Shown here: positions 52,857-63,299 of the stretch, piece by piece
Layout: each line of letters opens with the position of its first letter
Position numbering within the stretch: position 1 is the first letter of the stretch
Assembly (NCBI GenBank): GCA_016705545.1
Contig: JADIYA010000031.1
Coordinates: 107,750 to 171,749, forward strand
Source: Flavobacteriales bacterium
Lineage (GTDB): Bacteria > Bacteroidota > Bacteroidia > Flavobacteriales_F > PHOS-HE28
Length of the DNA: 64,000 bases
Direction: 5' to 3'
Notes under the pieces: generated by a model
The model's input: only the letters and a program-made list of their open reading frames with translations
Databases searched by the model: none
What the model was told of the DNA's origin: nothing
Made by a program: the position numbers and the translations under genes

Positions 52857-53747
52857 CTACGCCTGGTCGAAGCCCGCGATCTTCTCTTTGAGCCCGATGC
52901 CCTCGGTCTCTTCCACGCGGCTGAAGTACTTCATCATATAGGCCACCGCCACCAGGGGATACGTGAGCATCTGCGCGCACCATTGCACGGCGGTGCTGAT
53001 GGCATTGAAGACGCTGATCCACGTTGGCAGTTCCAGCGGGCCGCCCTCCATGGCCGATTCCAGGCCTGCATTCACGCCGATCACCAGGCCCGCAATGGTG
53101 AAGGGCAGGACGATGACCTGGTCGATGATGCCCTTCACGATGAGCATCACGATCGACAATCCGAGCGTGGGCCAGAAATCTCCGCTCACCAAGCTGTTCG
53201 AGCGCCCCAATGCGCCCGCGCCGCCCGTGCGCTCGATGGCATGCGCCGCAAGTGCCAGCGAGAGCACCGTAGCCGGGTAGATCGCTGGCAGAACGCACAG
53301 AAGCAGCCCGAGCAGCACCAGCAATCCACTCAGGAACGAGGCGCCGAAGTAGGGCCCGATCTGTGCGAAGCCGCGCTTGATGATGTCCCCGGATTGGAGC
53401 AGATGATGCTCGCCGAGATGGTACGCCCGCAGGTATTCGTGCACCATGGCGACCACGAGCGACCACGCGACCAGCAGGAGCAGCATGCCGGGCACCAGGC
53501 CCAGCATGCTCGATCCGAGGAGTGCCAGAGCGCCTTCGGGATCGCCATCAGCCCGGATCTGGAATTGCTGCACGCCCGCGAGCGCGTCACCGGAGAGGAA
53601 GCCGCCGATCAGCCCAGCTGGCAATCCCACGAGCGCGATGGCCCGAAGCAAAGGCCGCCACTCCTGCCGCAGGAAGGCGAAGGTGTCAGAGAAGATCTGT
53701 CCGAAATCACGCGCTTTTCGCAGTTGAACGGGTTCGCCGATGTGCAT
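52857..53747 (-). CDS. Six-helix membrane protein of the MoxR/SpoIIM cluster
   Basis: A 296-residue protein. After a cytosolic start (VQLRKARDFGQIFSDTFAFLRQEW) there are about six hydrophobic segments (LLRAIALVGLPAGLIGGFL; GLVPGMLLLLVAWSLVVAMV; SGLLVLLGLLLCVLPAIYP). The pattern AAHAIERTGGAGALGRSNSLVSGDFWPTLG is conserved-looking in this Bacteroidota cluster, but no named domain was recognised with confidence. It overlaps the SpoIIM-like gene by 41 bases and stops 3 bases before the DUF4129 gene. Confidence 0.7.
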   Translation of the reverse strand: MHIGEPVQLRKARDFGQIFSDTFAFLRQEWRPLLRAIALVGLPAGLIGGFLSGDALAGVQQFQIRADGDPEGALALLGSSMLGLVPGMLLLLVAWSLVVAMVHEYLRAYHLGEHHLLQSGDIIKRGFAQIGPYFGASFLSGLLVLLGLLLCVLPAIYPATVLSLALAAHAIERTGGAGALGRSNSLVSGDFWPTLGLSIVMLIVKGIIDQVIVLPFTIAGLVIGVNAGLESAMEGGPLELPTWISVFNAISTAVQWCAQMLTYPLVAVAYMMKYFSRVEETEGIGLKEKIAGFDQA

Positions 53748-54684
53748 GGTAGGGGAGGATGATGAAGTACCAGATCACCCAAGCGAGCGATCCGAGGATG
53801 ATGGTGCTGGCCACCCACGGCCTCAACGTGAGCGCATGGCGGGTGACGAAGCTCTCGAGGAAACCAGCCAGGATGAAGACGGGCACCAGCCCCAGCACCA
53901 CTTTCAGACCCGTCTTGGCGCCGCGCCGGAAGCTCTCGCCGCGCGCGTAGGTGCCCGGGAAGAGCCACGCATTGCCGATGCAGAGCCCGGCGCCGCCCGC
54001 GATGATGATGGCCGATATCTCCAAGGTGCCATGCACCCAGATGGTGAGCACGCTTTCTCGCAGCACACCTTGCTCGTGGAAGAACCACTGGAATGCGCCC
54101 ACCATGATGCCGTTGTTCAGCAGCAGATAGATGGCTCCGAGGCTCAGGAAGATCCCCGCCACGAAGGCTGTGAGCGCCACCTTGATGTTGTTGATGGTGA
54201 TGCGCAGGAACATGAAGGTGCCATCTTCATCGGCGTATACATGCATGGGCCGGCCCTGGCGGATGTTGTCGAGGGTCATGTCCACGTAGTAGTCGCCGAG
54301 GATCAGGCGCGGGAAGGTCTCATCGTGCGCGGTGCTCACGGCTCCGATCAGCGCCGCCAAGGCGAACACCGCGAAGGAGAGCAGCAGATCGCGCCGCGCG
54401 GCGTAAACGGCCAAAGGCACTTCCTCGGTCCAGAACGTGATGAAGCGCCCGCGCGGAACGCGCTTGTTGCGGTAAATGTGATGGTGCAGCCGCAAGGCGA
54501 GGCCGTTGAGGTAGCCCACCACAGCGCTGCGCGGGTAGAAGGTGCGAGCGTAGCTCAGATCATCGTTCAGCTCGATATAGAGGGCGCTGGCCTCATCGCC
54601 GCTGAGCTGCGCAAGGCCCTCGACGCTCCGCTCCAGGCGCTGCCACTTCGCCTGGTTGCGCTTGATGAAGGCTGCTTCGCGCAT
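53707..54684 (-). CDS. Stage II sporulation protein M-like (SpoIIM/DUF95) membrane protein
   Basis: A 325-residue protein. The cytosolic helical N-terminus (FIKRNQAKWQRLERSVEGL, LYIELNDDLSYARTFYP) is followed by five or six membrane helices, including INNIKVALTAFVAGIFLSLGAIYLLLNNG and WVHGTLEISAIIIAGGAGL, which carry the family pattern. In non-sporulating Bacteroidota this family is found with RDD, DUF4129 and MoxR genes. First gene of the cluster; a TATGTTCG element precedes its ATG by 7 bases. Confidence 0.87.
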   Translation of the reverse strand: MREAAFIKRNQAKWQRLERSVEGLAQLSGDEASALYIELNDDLSYARTFYPRSAVVGYLNGLALRLHHHIYRNKRVPRGRFITFWTEEVPLAVYAARRDLLLSFAVFALAALIGAVSTAHDETFPRLILGDYYVDMTLDNIRQGRPMHVYADEDGTFMFLRITINNIKVALTAFVAGIFLSLGAIYLLLNNGIMVGAFQWFFHEQGVLRESVLTIWVHGTLEISAIIIAGGAGLCIGNAWLFPGTYARGESFRRGAKTGLKVVLGLVPVFILAGFLESFVTRHALTLRPWVASTIILGSLAWVIWYFIILPYHAHRRTRSTAKSA

Positions 54685-54691
54685 GATTGGG

Positions 54692-54699
54692 CGAACATA
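54692..54699 (-). promoter_or_regulatory. -7 element TATGTTCG before the SpoIIM/MoxR cluster
   Basis: This is a TAnnTTYG match 7 bases before the ATG at 54684, likely driving the six-gene cluster down to 48580. Confidence 0.45.
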
Positions 54700-54778
54700 C
54701 GGGGCGAAAGGATCGAGGCTCTTACCAGCCCGTTTCGCAAGACGGGCATCATCATCATCGGCTCGTGAGCCCTTCGCC

Positions 54779-54786
54779 TACATTCG
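54779..54786 (+). promoter_or_regulatory. -7 element TACATTCG before ychF
   Basis: It lies 25 bases before the ychF ATG. Unlike the leaderless examples, the leader here contains a good ribosome-binding sequence (GGAAGGAG). Confidence 0.45.
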
Positions 54787-54811
54787 CGGCCCTCAAAACC
54801 GGGAAGGAGCC

Positions 54812-55909
54812 ATGGCCTTGAAGTGCGGAATCGTCGGGCTGCCCAATGTGGGCAAGAGCACCTTGTTCAACTGCCTCAGCAACGCGAAGGCGCAGGCGGC
54901 CAATTTCCCCTTTTGCACCATCGAGCCCAACGTGGGCACGATCACTGTGCCCGATGCGCGCCTGAACAAGCTCGCCGAGCTGGTGAAGCCCCAGCGCGTG
55001 GTGCCCACCACGGTGGAGATCGTGGACATCGCCGGACTGGTGAAAGGTGCCAGCAAAGGGGAGGGGCTGGGCAATCAGTTCCTCGGCAACATCCGCGAGT
55101 GCGATGCCATCCTGCATGTGCTCCGCTGCTTCGACGACCCCAACGTGGTGCACGTGGATGGCAGCGTGGATCCCGTGCGTGACAAGGAGGTGATCGACAT
55201 CGAGCTGCAGCTCAAGGACCTGGAGACCGTGGAGGCCCGGATCAAGAAGGTGGAGAAGCAGGCATCCATCGGCGAGAAGGAGGCCAAGCGCCGTTTCGAT
55301 CTCTTGACGCGCATACGCACCGCCCTGCTGAAAGGAGAGAGCGCACGCACGGCCATCACCGCGAACGACGATCCCGCGCTGCTCAATGAGTTCCAGTTGC
55401 TCACGGCCAAGCCCGTGATGTACGTATGCAACGTGGATGAGAAGAGCGCCGTGAAAGGCAATGAGTACGTGGAGAAAGTGAGAGCTGCTGTTGCGAGCGA
55501 GAACGCGGAGGTGATCTTCGTCACAGCGGCCATCGAGGCGGAAATCGCCAGTTTGGAGACCCCCGAAGAGCGCGAGATGTTCCTCAAGGACATCGGCTTG
55601 GAAGAGCCGGGCGTGAACAAGCTGATCCACGCCGCTTACCACCTGCTGAAGCTCCAGACCTACTTCACCGCAGGTGTGCAAGAGGTAAGGGCATGGACCA
55701 TCCACCAAGGCGATACCGGACCGCAGGCCGCAGGCGTGATCCACAGCGACTTCGAGAAGGGATACATCCGCGCTGAAGTGATCGGCTACGACGATTTCAC
55801 CACGCTTGGCAGCGAGGCCGCTTGCCGCTCAGCCGGGAAACTGCGCACGGAAGGCAAGGAGTACGTGGTGCGCGACGGCGACGTCATGCACTTCCTCTTC
55901 AACGTGTGA
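54812..55909 (+). CDS. ychF: Redox-regulated Obg-like ATPase/GTPase YchF
   Basis: A 365-residue protein. P-loop GIVGLPNVGKSTLFNCLS, switch region AANFPFCTIEPNVG, G3 DIAGLVKGASKGEGLGN, and the atypical G4 (NVDE) that explains the ATP preference of the family. A coiled-coil insert (EARIKKVEKQASIGEKEAKRR) and a C-terminal TGS domain (TGPQAAGVIHSDFEKGYIRAEV) follow. It binds ribosomes and is linked to stress adaptation. The start at 54812 has a clear GGAAGGAG ribosome-binding site. Confidence 0.95.
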   Translation: MALKCGIVGLPNVGKSTLFNCLSNAKAQAANFPFCTIEPNVGTITVPDARLNKLAELVKPQRVVPTTVEIVDIAGLVKGASKGEGLGNQFLGNIRECDAILHVLRCFDDPNVVHVDGSVDPVRDKEVIDIELQLKDLETVEARIKKVEKQASIGEKEAKRRFDLLTRIRTALLKGESARTAITANDDPALLNEFQLLTAKPVMYVCNVDEKSAVKGNEYVEKVRAAVASENAEVIFVTAAIEAEIASLETPEEREMFLKDIGLEEPGVNKLIHAAYHLLKLQTYFTAGVQEVRAWTIHQGDTGPQAAGVIHSDFEKGYIRAEVIGYDDFTTLGSEAACRSAGKLRTEGKEYVVRDGDVMHFLFNV

Positions 55910-56087
55910 TCCGGAAGGATCCGGGAGAGGTGCTGAACACGCTGGCATCCTGCGGGTTGATAACATCCGGGTCGTGGCAAACTGCCGGGCAGGTCTGGGG
56001 CCCGCATCAGGGCGCGGTTATTTTTACCCCATGATGAAACGGCATTGGCCAAGCGGTCGTGCCATTCCATCCGCAGAACACTGAACG

Positions 56088-56738
56088 ATGGACTTCCCTT
56101 GGGTGTACGGAGCGGTCGCCATGGTGCTGGCTTATCTCTGTGGAAGCATCCCCACCAGCGTGTGGTGGGGGCGCGCCTTCTTCGGCGTTGATGTGCGCGA
56201 GCACGGCAGCCGCAATGCCGGCGCCACCAACACCTTTCGCGTGCTCGGTCCGCGGGCAGCATTGCCAGTGCTGCTCATCGATGTGCTCAAGGGCTTCATT
56301 CCGGTCCGGGTGCTGCCCAACTTCACGGAACTGCAGCCCGATACAGCACCGTGGATGTGGTTTCGTGTGGCCCTGGTGATCGCCACCGTGCTCGGCCATC
56401 TCTATCCGGTGTTCGCGGGTTTCCGCGGAGGCAAGGGTGTGGCCACCAGTTTGGGCGGCGTGCTGGCGGTGCATCCCGGTGCGGCTGGGGTGTGCGTCGC
56501 GGTCTTCGCCATCGTCTTCCTCGCGTCGCGCTATGTGTCGTTGAGCTCGTTGGTCGCGGCTTTGGCCTTCCCACTGGCGGTCGCCCTGGTGTGGAATGAG
56601 CAGAGCCGCATCAAGGTGGGCTTCGCTATCGTGCTTTGCGCCATGGTCTTCTACACCCACCGCGAGAACATCGGCCGCTTGCTTCGCGGCGAGGAGAACC
56701 GCCTGAGCCTCGCTGGCAAGAGCAGCGGAACACCGTGA
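56088..56738 (+). CDS. plsY: Acyl-phosphate:glycerol-3-phosphate acyltransferase
   Basis: A 216-residue membrane protein with about five helices. The three PlsY motifs are present: GSIPTSVWWGR (motif 1), HGSRNAGATNTFRVLG (motif 2) and HLYPVFAGFRGGKGVATSLGG (motif 3). It makes lysophosphatidic acid from acyl-phosphate, the first membrane phospholipid step. The 178-base gap before it shows no other feature. The giant PD40 gene begins 44 bases downstream on the same strand. Confidence 0.94.
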   Translation: MDFPWVYGAVAMVLAYLCGSIPTSVWWGRAFFGVDVREHGSRNAGATNTFRVLGPRAALPVLLIDVLKGFIPVRVLPNFTELQPDTAPWMWFRVALVIATVLGHLYPVFAGFRGGKGVATSLGGVLAVHPGAAGVCVAVFAIVFLASRYVSLSSLVAALAFPLAVALVWNEQSRIKVGFAIVLCAMVFYTHRENIGRLLRGEENRLSLAGKSSGTP

Positions 56739-56782
56739 AACCCAAGCACCTCGGCTGCGGTACAAGCGGCCACTCTCGGAAA

Positions 56783-59700
56783 ATGACCCGTACCTCGGGC
56801 ATAGTTTGCGCTTTCCTCCTCCCCATCCTGGCGCTCGGCCAAGGCGGTGACCAGCAAGTGCGTGCACAAGCCGACCAGCTCTTTCAAGAGCAGCGGTTCG
56901 CCGAGGCCATGCCCCTGTATTCGCAGCTTGTAAGCCTGGCGCCGTCCGATCGCACGCTCAACTACCGATTCGGAGCCTGCCTCCTGCATGGCAGCGCCGA
57001 TAAGGAGCAGGCCATCGGCCACCTGAAGTTCGCCACCGATGCGCCCACCACGGAACCGCTTGCATGGTACTGGCTTGGCCGCGCCTATCACCCTCAACTA
57101 CCGCTTCAAGGACGCCCAGACAGCCTACCAGCGCTTCCTGGGCACCGCCGATAAGAAGCTGCTCGCCACCTATCCGGTGGAAGCGCTCCAGAAGCAATGC
57201 CGCAACGGCGAAAGGCTCTTGAGCAATCTGAAGGAGATCACCGTGCGAAGCAAGGTGGAAGTCGCGGACGCTGACTTCTTCCGGTTCTACGACCTCGCCG
57301 ATATCGGCGGGCGCTTGGTCGTGCTCCCGGAGGAATTGAAGACCAGCCTCGACAAGAAGCGCAAGCACCGCAGCTTGGTTTACCTGCCCGAGCGCAACGG
57401 CCCCATCTACTTCAGCAGCTACGGGAAGGATGGCGCCACCGGGCTCGACATCTACCGTTCCGAGCTTCTGCCCGATGGCACCTACGCCACGGCGGTGAAG
57501 CTAGCGGGCTACATCAATACCGAGCAGGACGAGGACTTCCCGTTCATGCACCCAAGCGGCAAGACCTTCTATTTCAGCGGAAAGGGCCACAACAGCATGG
57601 GTGGCTACGATGTGTTCCGGGCCGGATACGACAAGGGCCTCGACGCATTCGGCCGACCGGAGAACCTCGATTTCGCCGTGAGCACGCCCGATGACGATAT
57701 CCTCTACATCGTGGATGCCGAGCAGAAGGAAGCCTGCTTCGCCAGTGGCCGCAACAGCAAGCAGGGCATGCTGCACGTTTACCGCGTGGGCACGGCGCAG
57801 GCCCCGGTGAACATCACCGTATTCAAGGGCACCTATGCCAGCAGCCTCGACAAGGAGGATCGCAAGGCGAGCATCGTGGTGGAGGACATGCTCACGCAGG
57901 AACAAGTGGCTGCTGTGCGCACGGATATCAATGGGAACTATGCGCTCAGCCTGCCGCGTGCCGGCCGGTACCGCTATCACGTGGATTGCGGCCCCTCGGG
58001 CAAAACCCACATGGGCATGGTGGATGTGCCCAAGGCCGAAGGCCCTCGCGCCTATCGGCAGGAGCTCATCCTCGACCGCAACGGTGACCTGGAGCGCCTT
58101 ACCATCCGCAATTACTTCGACGAGCCGCTCGGCGAGGACATGGTGGCACTGGCCCTTGACGAGATCAAGCGCCGCGCCCGCCTCGATGTGAGCACACGAG
58201 AGGTCGTGGCCGAGGACCCCAAGCCAACCGAGCAGCCAACGGGCGACCTGCTCACACGCGCTGGCTTCACCGGCGACATCGACCAGGCCAAAGCGCTGCA
58301 GCTCGCCAGTGACGATGCGCGCGAGCGCGAGGCGCAATCACTGGAGGAGCAAGCCATGGCTGGAGAAGCCTTCGCCCTCGCGCTCGACGCCGCTCAGGAA
58401 GCCGAGAAGGCCGCAGCCAGGGCAGACGACCTCGTGAAACGCGCATCGGCCATCACCGATGATGAGCAACAGCGGAACACGCTGATGACCGAGGCAGCGA
58501 TTGAACGTCAACGCGCTCGTGAAGCCGCCATGCGGGCACGCGCGGCGCAGTCAACCGGTGTTGCATTGAGCACGGCCGCCCGCAACTCGCGCCAGCGAGC
58601 GGCAGAAGCTGACAAGCTCAGCAGCGATTTGAAAGGCGCCATCGCTGCGAAGGATGATGAGAAGGCATTGGCCCAACTGCGCGCACTGAAGCAGCGCTTG
58701 GATGAGCGCGCGAAACCGGAATTGGCGCAGGAGCCGGCAGAACAAGCGCGGCTCAAAGTGCAGGAGCAAGAGAAGGAAGCCGCTCGCCTGCTGGCGATGG
58801 CCAAGGCTAAGCGCGATGAAGAGAGCGAGCTGGCCGATGGCCTTGCGCGTTTGAGGCGTGAACGCAGCGAAACGCGTCCGCGCTCGAAGCAGGAGGAACT
58901 CGATCGGCGAATCGCTGAACTGGAGCAGCAGCAGCTCGCCCTCCGTGATGAAACGCAGGCCGCCGTCCGTAGAGCGGAGATCGCTGAGCGACAGACCGCC
59001 GTGGTGCGAGGGCAAGCCTCACTGACCCGGCACTTGACCCAGACCACTGAGCGCGGAGCCGGCTCTGAACTCACGCGGCCCAATCGGACGCAGCTTGGTA
59101 TGCGCATCAGCAGCACCGACCAGCGCGTGGCGGCATTGCCCATTGATGAGCGCTTCGACGCCGCCGCCATGGCCGAGCGCCCCGAAGCAGAGACCCGCGT
59201 GTTCGATTGGGACCTCGCAAGCGCTGCGCAAGCCATCGGCGAGCAACGCGATGCCACGCGCGCCGCGGAGCGCGATGCTGAGACGAATGCACCTCTGGAA
59301 ACTACGCGCACCGGTGAATTGCCCGAAGGCACTGCCGGGGATAAGAACGTGCGCAGCACAACCGCCGCACAAGCACCGCAGACCAGCGGCACCGAGGACC
59401 GTGGATTGCCTGAGGATGCGCAACGCGTTGCAAATCGAAGCACCACGCAGCCGTCGACCGGCACCACGAACCGCACCGTCCAGAGCGCTACCATCGCTCA
59501 AGTACCGCAGAGCAGCGGTGCCGAAGAACGGCTTGCAGCCGAAGCCGCAGGAACCGAGGAAGCCCGTCGTGGGCAAGGCAATGAGCTGGATGGAGCTGCG
59601 CGCGATGGAGCCTCGGACCAGCGCTTCGTGTTGGAGAATGAGCGTGCGGAATTGCAGCAGCTGGCGGGCGCTGAGCGCGACCGTGCCAAGCGCGAACAGG

Positions 59701-62700
59701 TCCAGCAACGATCGCGGCAATCGATGAGAGCCTTGCACGATTGGATGCCCAAGCGAGCACTCTGGAGGCAGAGCCGAAGTGCCGGCCGACATGAGCATAC
59801 CGGCCCTCGGCTTCAACAGTGCTATCCGGGATGAGGCCATCATCGCGGATCTGTACGGTGAGTACGCGTCCGATCTCCAGCGCGCAGAACGCCTGGTGGA
59901 CCTTGATGCGCGCGCCGATGCCATCAACGGCATCGAGAGCATGCTCGCCGACAGCCTGCGTGCCGAAATGCAGCGGCAAGTGGCCGTGCTCAACATGGCT
60001 CCGCAACAGGCCGAGGCCGTGCTGCCGCGCGTTGACCGGCTGCGTCGCTTGCGCGAAGAGCATCTGGCGCGTGGAGAGCAGGCCATCGCGCAGCGCCAAG
60101 CTGAACTGGCCGGGGGAGGGAGCCAGGCCTCTAACGTGATAGCAGAGGCGGAGGCGACGCCTTTTGCGCTTGGCAAGGATCCCATCAAGGATCGCTATGT
60201 CTCCATTGGCCGATACGCCCGCGATGTCTTCAGCAGCAAGGTGGTGCACCGCAGCACCGCCAAGGGGATCAACGATGCGATCGCCTTCCGCGACGCCGAC
60301 GTGGCGCGCATGGATGACCTGTCCACGCGCATCGATTCCATGGAGAAGCAGCTCGCTGGCATGCCGCTGGGCAAGGAGAGCGACAAGCTGCGGAAGAAAA
60401 CCGATCAGCTCATCGACGAGCGCTACATCATCCGCACCGATCTCGGTCAGCGCAGCGCCTTCCTCATGCGCGAGGAATGGAAGTCCACTACCGATAGCCT
60501 GAAGCGGGTTGAAGCCCTTACGGCCAAACGGGGCCTTGCTCCGGATGAGCCCCTGCTGGGCATGGCCCGCGAATTCGAAAGCGAAGCCAATGGCCTGGTT
60601 GATCGGGCGGCGCAGCTGCGCAAGCGCGCTGATCGCAGCGAGGACATCGTGCTCCGTGACAGCCTGTACCGCCGGCCTTACCGCCGGGATGAGCTGCTGG
60701 CGCTGCAAGCCGCAGACAAGGCCATCACGGTGCAGAACTACTTGGCAGGCGACAGGCACAGTCGTGGCGAGAAAATCAGCTATGAGGAAGTGGCATCACG
60801 CGTGTTGGGCATACAGCCTGCTCCTGCCGGGCCCCTGCTTGCGCAGCAGGCCCCGAAGTCGATCCAGGAGGTGGCTGCGGTTTCATCGGAAGCTGCGCCA
60901 CCCGAGAAGGGACAACCACCGGTTGCATCGGCCATCGAGCCCCCTGCGAGCAGCGGGGATCCACAAGGGAATCAGGCGGATGTCGCCGTTGCACCTTTGC
61001 CTGAGGGCAGGGATACCACGTCCGAGCGAACTTCAACAGGTGAGTTCAGCGGGCTGGAAGCGGCCTGGTTACGGAGACCGTTGGTAAAGCGACGCCGCCA
61101 CCCCACCCGAGAACTCAATCGCGCCTTCCAGCGCCACCGCGCAGGCCAATGCACAGGCCGAGCGCCGACTCACGGATAAGACAAGGTGCCCGCACGGTTG
61201 TATGAGAGTTTCATGAAGTCCGAAACCGTGACGCTGACCGCTGCGACGTTCGATGCGGATAGCGACCCTGATTTGTTCGTGGTGAGGTCCGAGAGCAAGG
61301 CTCCGGGATGCTGTTGAATTAGAGCAACGGTCGTAGGAGCAGCTGATCGCGCATCGGTGTTGGCAGCTGACAGCGCCACCACCGCGCGCAAGCTGTGCCC
61401 GACCGTGACCACGTACGGAACCATATGGCCGTGCGCAAGCGCCATCTGGATCCGTTGCACGCGGCATCGCTGCGGGGCGCGGCGGAAAGCGGCTGATTCT
61501 GAGCGGCATGGCCGAGGGAAGCCGTGAAGGCGAAGGCCTTGCGCGAGCGCTTGGTGAAGCCTACTACCTCACCGCAGAAGAGCAGCGGTTGGTGATGATG
61601 GAGGTGATGCCAGCCGCTACTTCCAGGCGAAGGCGCTGGCCATGGGCGAGCGAGGATGCTATGGACGCTGAAGCTCAGCGAAGAGCAACCGCGAGGTCGC
61701 CGACCTGCTCCACCAGCAAGCGCGCACCGCCGAGCGTGATGCCGTGAACGGCCTGCATCACCGCGGTAGAAGCCAGCAGCCGTGCCCTGCTGCTCGATGC
61801 ATGTGCTGTGCAACTAGAATTGAAGGCGGATTCTCCAGCAACATCGCATCGCGCCTGCGTGGTGCCGCGGGCATCAACGAGGCCCGGAGCCAGCGTGATG
61901 CTTCAGGGACATGCCGGAGGAGCGCAGCAGTGTGAGTTGATGCCATCGAGCAGCGCACTGCGGACCGGAAGCCCTGCTCGCGGAATCACGGATCAGGCTG
62001 CTGCCGGAAGTGAGCAGCCCAGCGGCACCGATCGGCCCCTCAAACCACAACCGCTCAACCTTCAACCCCTCAACCCTCAACCTCTCAATTCGCCGAAGCG
62101 CCTGGTGAAGTCAGTCAGCCTCAATCGCCCCAGCCTCTCCACTTCCATGTCGACGAACTGGCTTGCGAGGATTTCTTCGTGTTAACGAGCCATCAGCAAT
62201 GCCGGGAAGCAGCATCCCATGACGTGGAAGGTCCCGGCATCGTGTCTAAAGTAGATTGCGTTCCGCAAGCCGATTCCGCAAGAGGCTTTCAGCGACATGA
62301 CCCCGGTGATGGGTGAATTGTAAGCAATGGGTTGGTGCGGCACCGCTGACCTCACGGGCGGTGGGCGCTTGCAGCATTACCTGCAGGTGAGCGCGCGATA
62401 CCGCGATGCCGTGGTGGTCACCGCGATGTGGCGTGATCCCGCTGGGCGATAGCCAGCGCGTGCCACGCAGCAGGATAACGTTGCTGAAAGCCCCATCCGT
62501 TCCCGGCGGTGCCGACTATTCGGTTGCACGCGTGGCGGAATCTTCATTGCCCGTCACCACATTACCGCGATCCGCTGTTGGTGGCGTGTGTGCAGGCCAA
62601 CGCCGAGCCCGAGGAGCGCCGCAGCTATCCGCGCGGGCGCCGTCCTGCCAGTGGGCAGCAGATCGTGGAGTCCCTCTTCAACCTGGGCGTTGAGGTCACG

Positions 62701-63016
62701 GCATACCGCTAATGCCGGGCGCAGCTCCGAAGCAAGTGGAGACCACCTGGCGCATCTCTTCTTCACCGTGCAGGTCGGGGTATACAGCCGCCCGGTCCTG
62801 CCTGATGTGTTTCAACGATTTGACGCCGCTCAACAGCGGATTTCACCGGAGAGCGCGAAAGCGCGCTACACCACGGGCCGCCTCATGGACCTCGATGCTG
62901 TGCGCGCATCCGCAAGGATGAAGCCTAGCGCCTTGGCGGGAAGCGACGCTTTCATCACAGCCTACCCGAACGGCAAGCGCATCCCCGTGCGTGAAGGCTC
63001 GGCGTCCCTCCCGTAA
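56783..63016 (+). CDS. Giant TPR-PD40-coiled-coil-SPOR-like envelope protein (PorE-like), multiply frameshifted
   Basis: The repaired product would be about 2,050 residues. Signal peptide: MTRTSGIVCAFLLPILALG. TPR-like helices follow (LFQEQRFAEAMPLYSQLVSL). At about 57095 an extra C in ACCCTC shifts the frame to LNYRFKDAQTAYQRF. Next come PD40/WD40-like units (DFPFMHPSGKTFYFSGKG, SMGGYDVFRAGYD), a carboxypeptidase-regulatory-like beta domain (VAAVRTDINGNYALSLP, about 57.84-58.07 kb) and a long Ala/Glu/Arg-rich coiled coil (about 58.3-61.8 kb). Further shifts are at about 59700 and 59778, and repeatedly after 61040. Near 62756 a SPOR-like tail is readable (LFFTVQVGVYSRPV, LFNDLTPLN-type, RYTTGR, DAFITAYPNGKRIPV). 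Probably a periplasmic envelope scaffold. Confidence 0.65.
62038..62090 (+). repeat. CTCAACC-type short repeat inside the giant gene
   Basis: Five or six copies of a CTCAACC/CTTCAACC unit, the complement of the TTGAAGG family. In one frame it reads as PQPLNLQPLNPQPLN. Like the pyrD insertion, it suggests that these short repeats invade coding sequence, here in a linker. Confidence 0.5.
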
Positions 63017-63299
63017 TTCGGCGGCCATCCCGGCGCAGCCCTGAGCGTGCAATACCGCGGGTTGGCTGGGTTAGGCGCCGCAGCCGGGCAGACGTTTGAC
63101 AGCCCCTTCAACCGGCAGGCAGTTCAGGAGGCCGGAGCCATCCGCTCGGCGCTCTGCTGCTCGGCGAATAATCCGTCCATTTGCGGTGCCGTCGGGAAGA
63201 CGGCTGATGAGCAATGCGTTTTTGGGCTTGGGATGAGGCAGTGCCGGACGCCGCCGAAGCCGCCTGGGGCTGTGTCCCGGTGAGGCATCCGTGTTGAAG
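63017..63299. other. Poorly readable stretch after the giant gene
   Basis: Short frames are open on both strands, but none gives a recognisable protein. It could be the true C-terminus of the giant protein after further indels, or the gap before the minus-strand gene. No RNA gene is visible. Confidence 0.35.
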
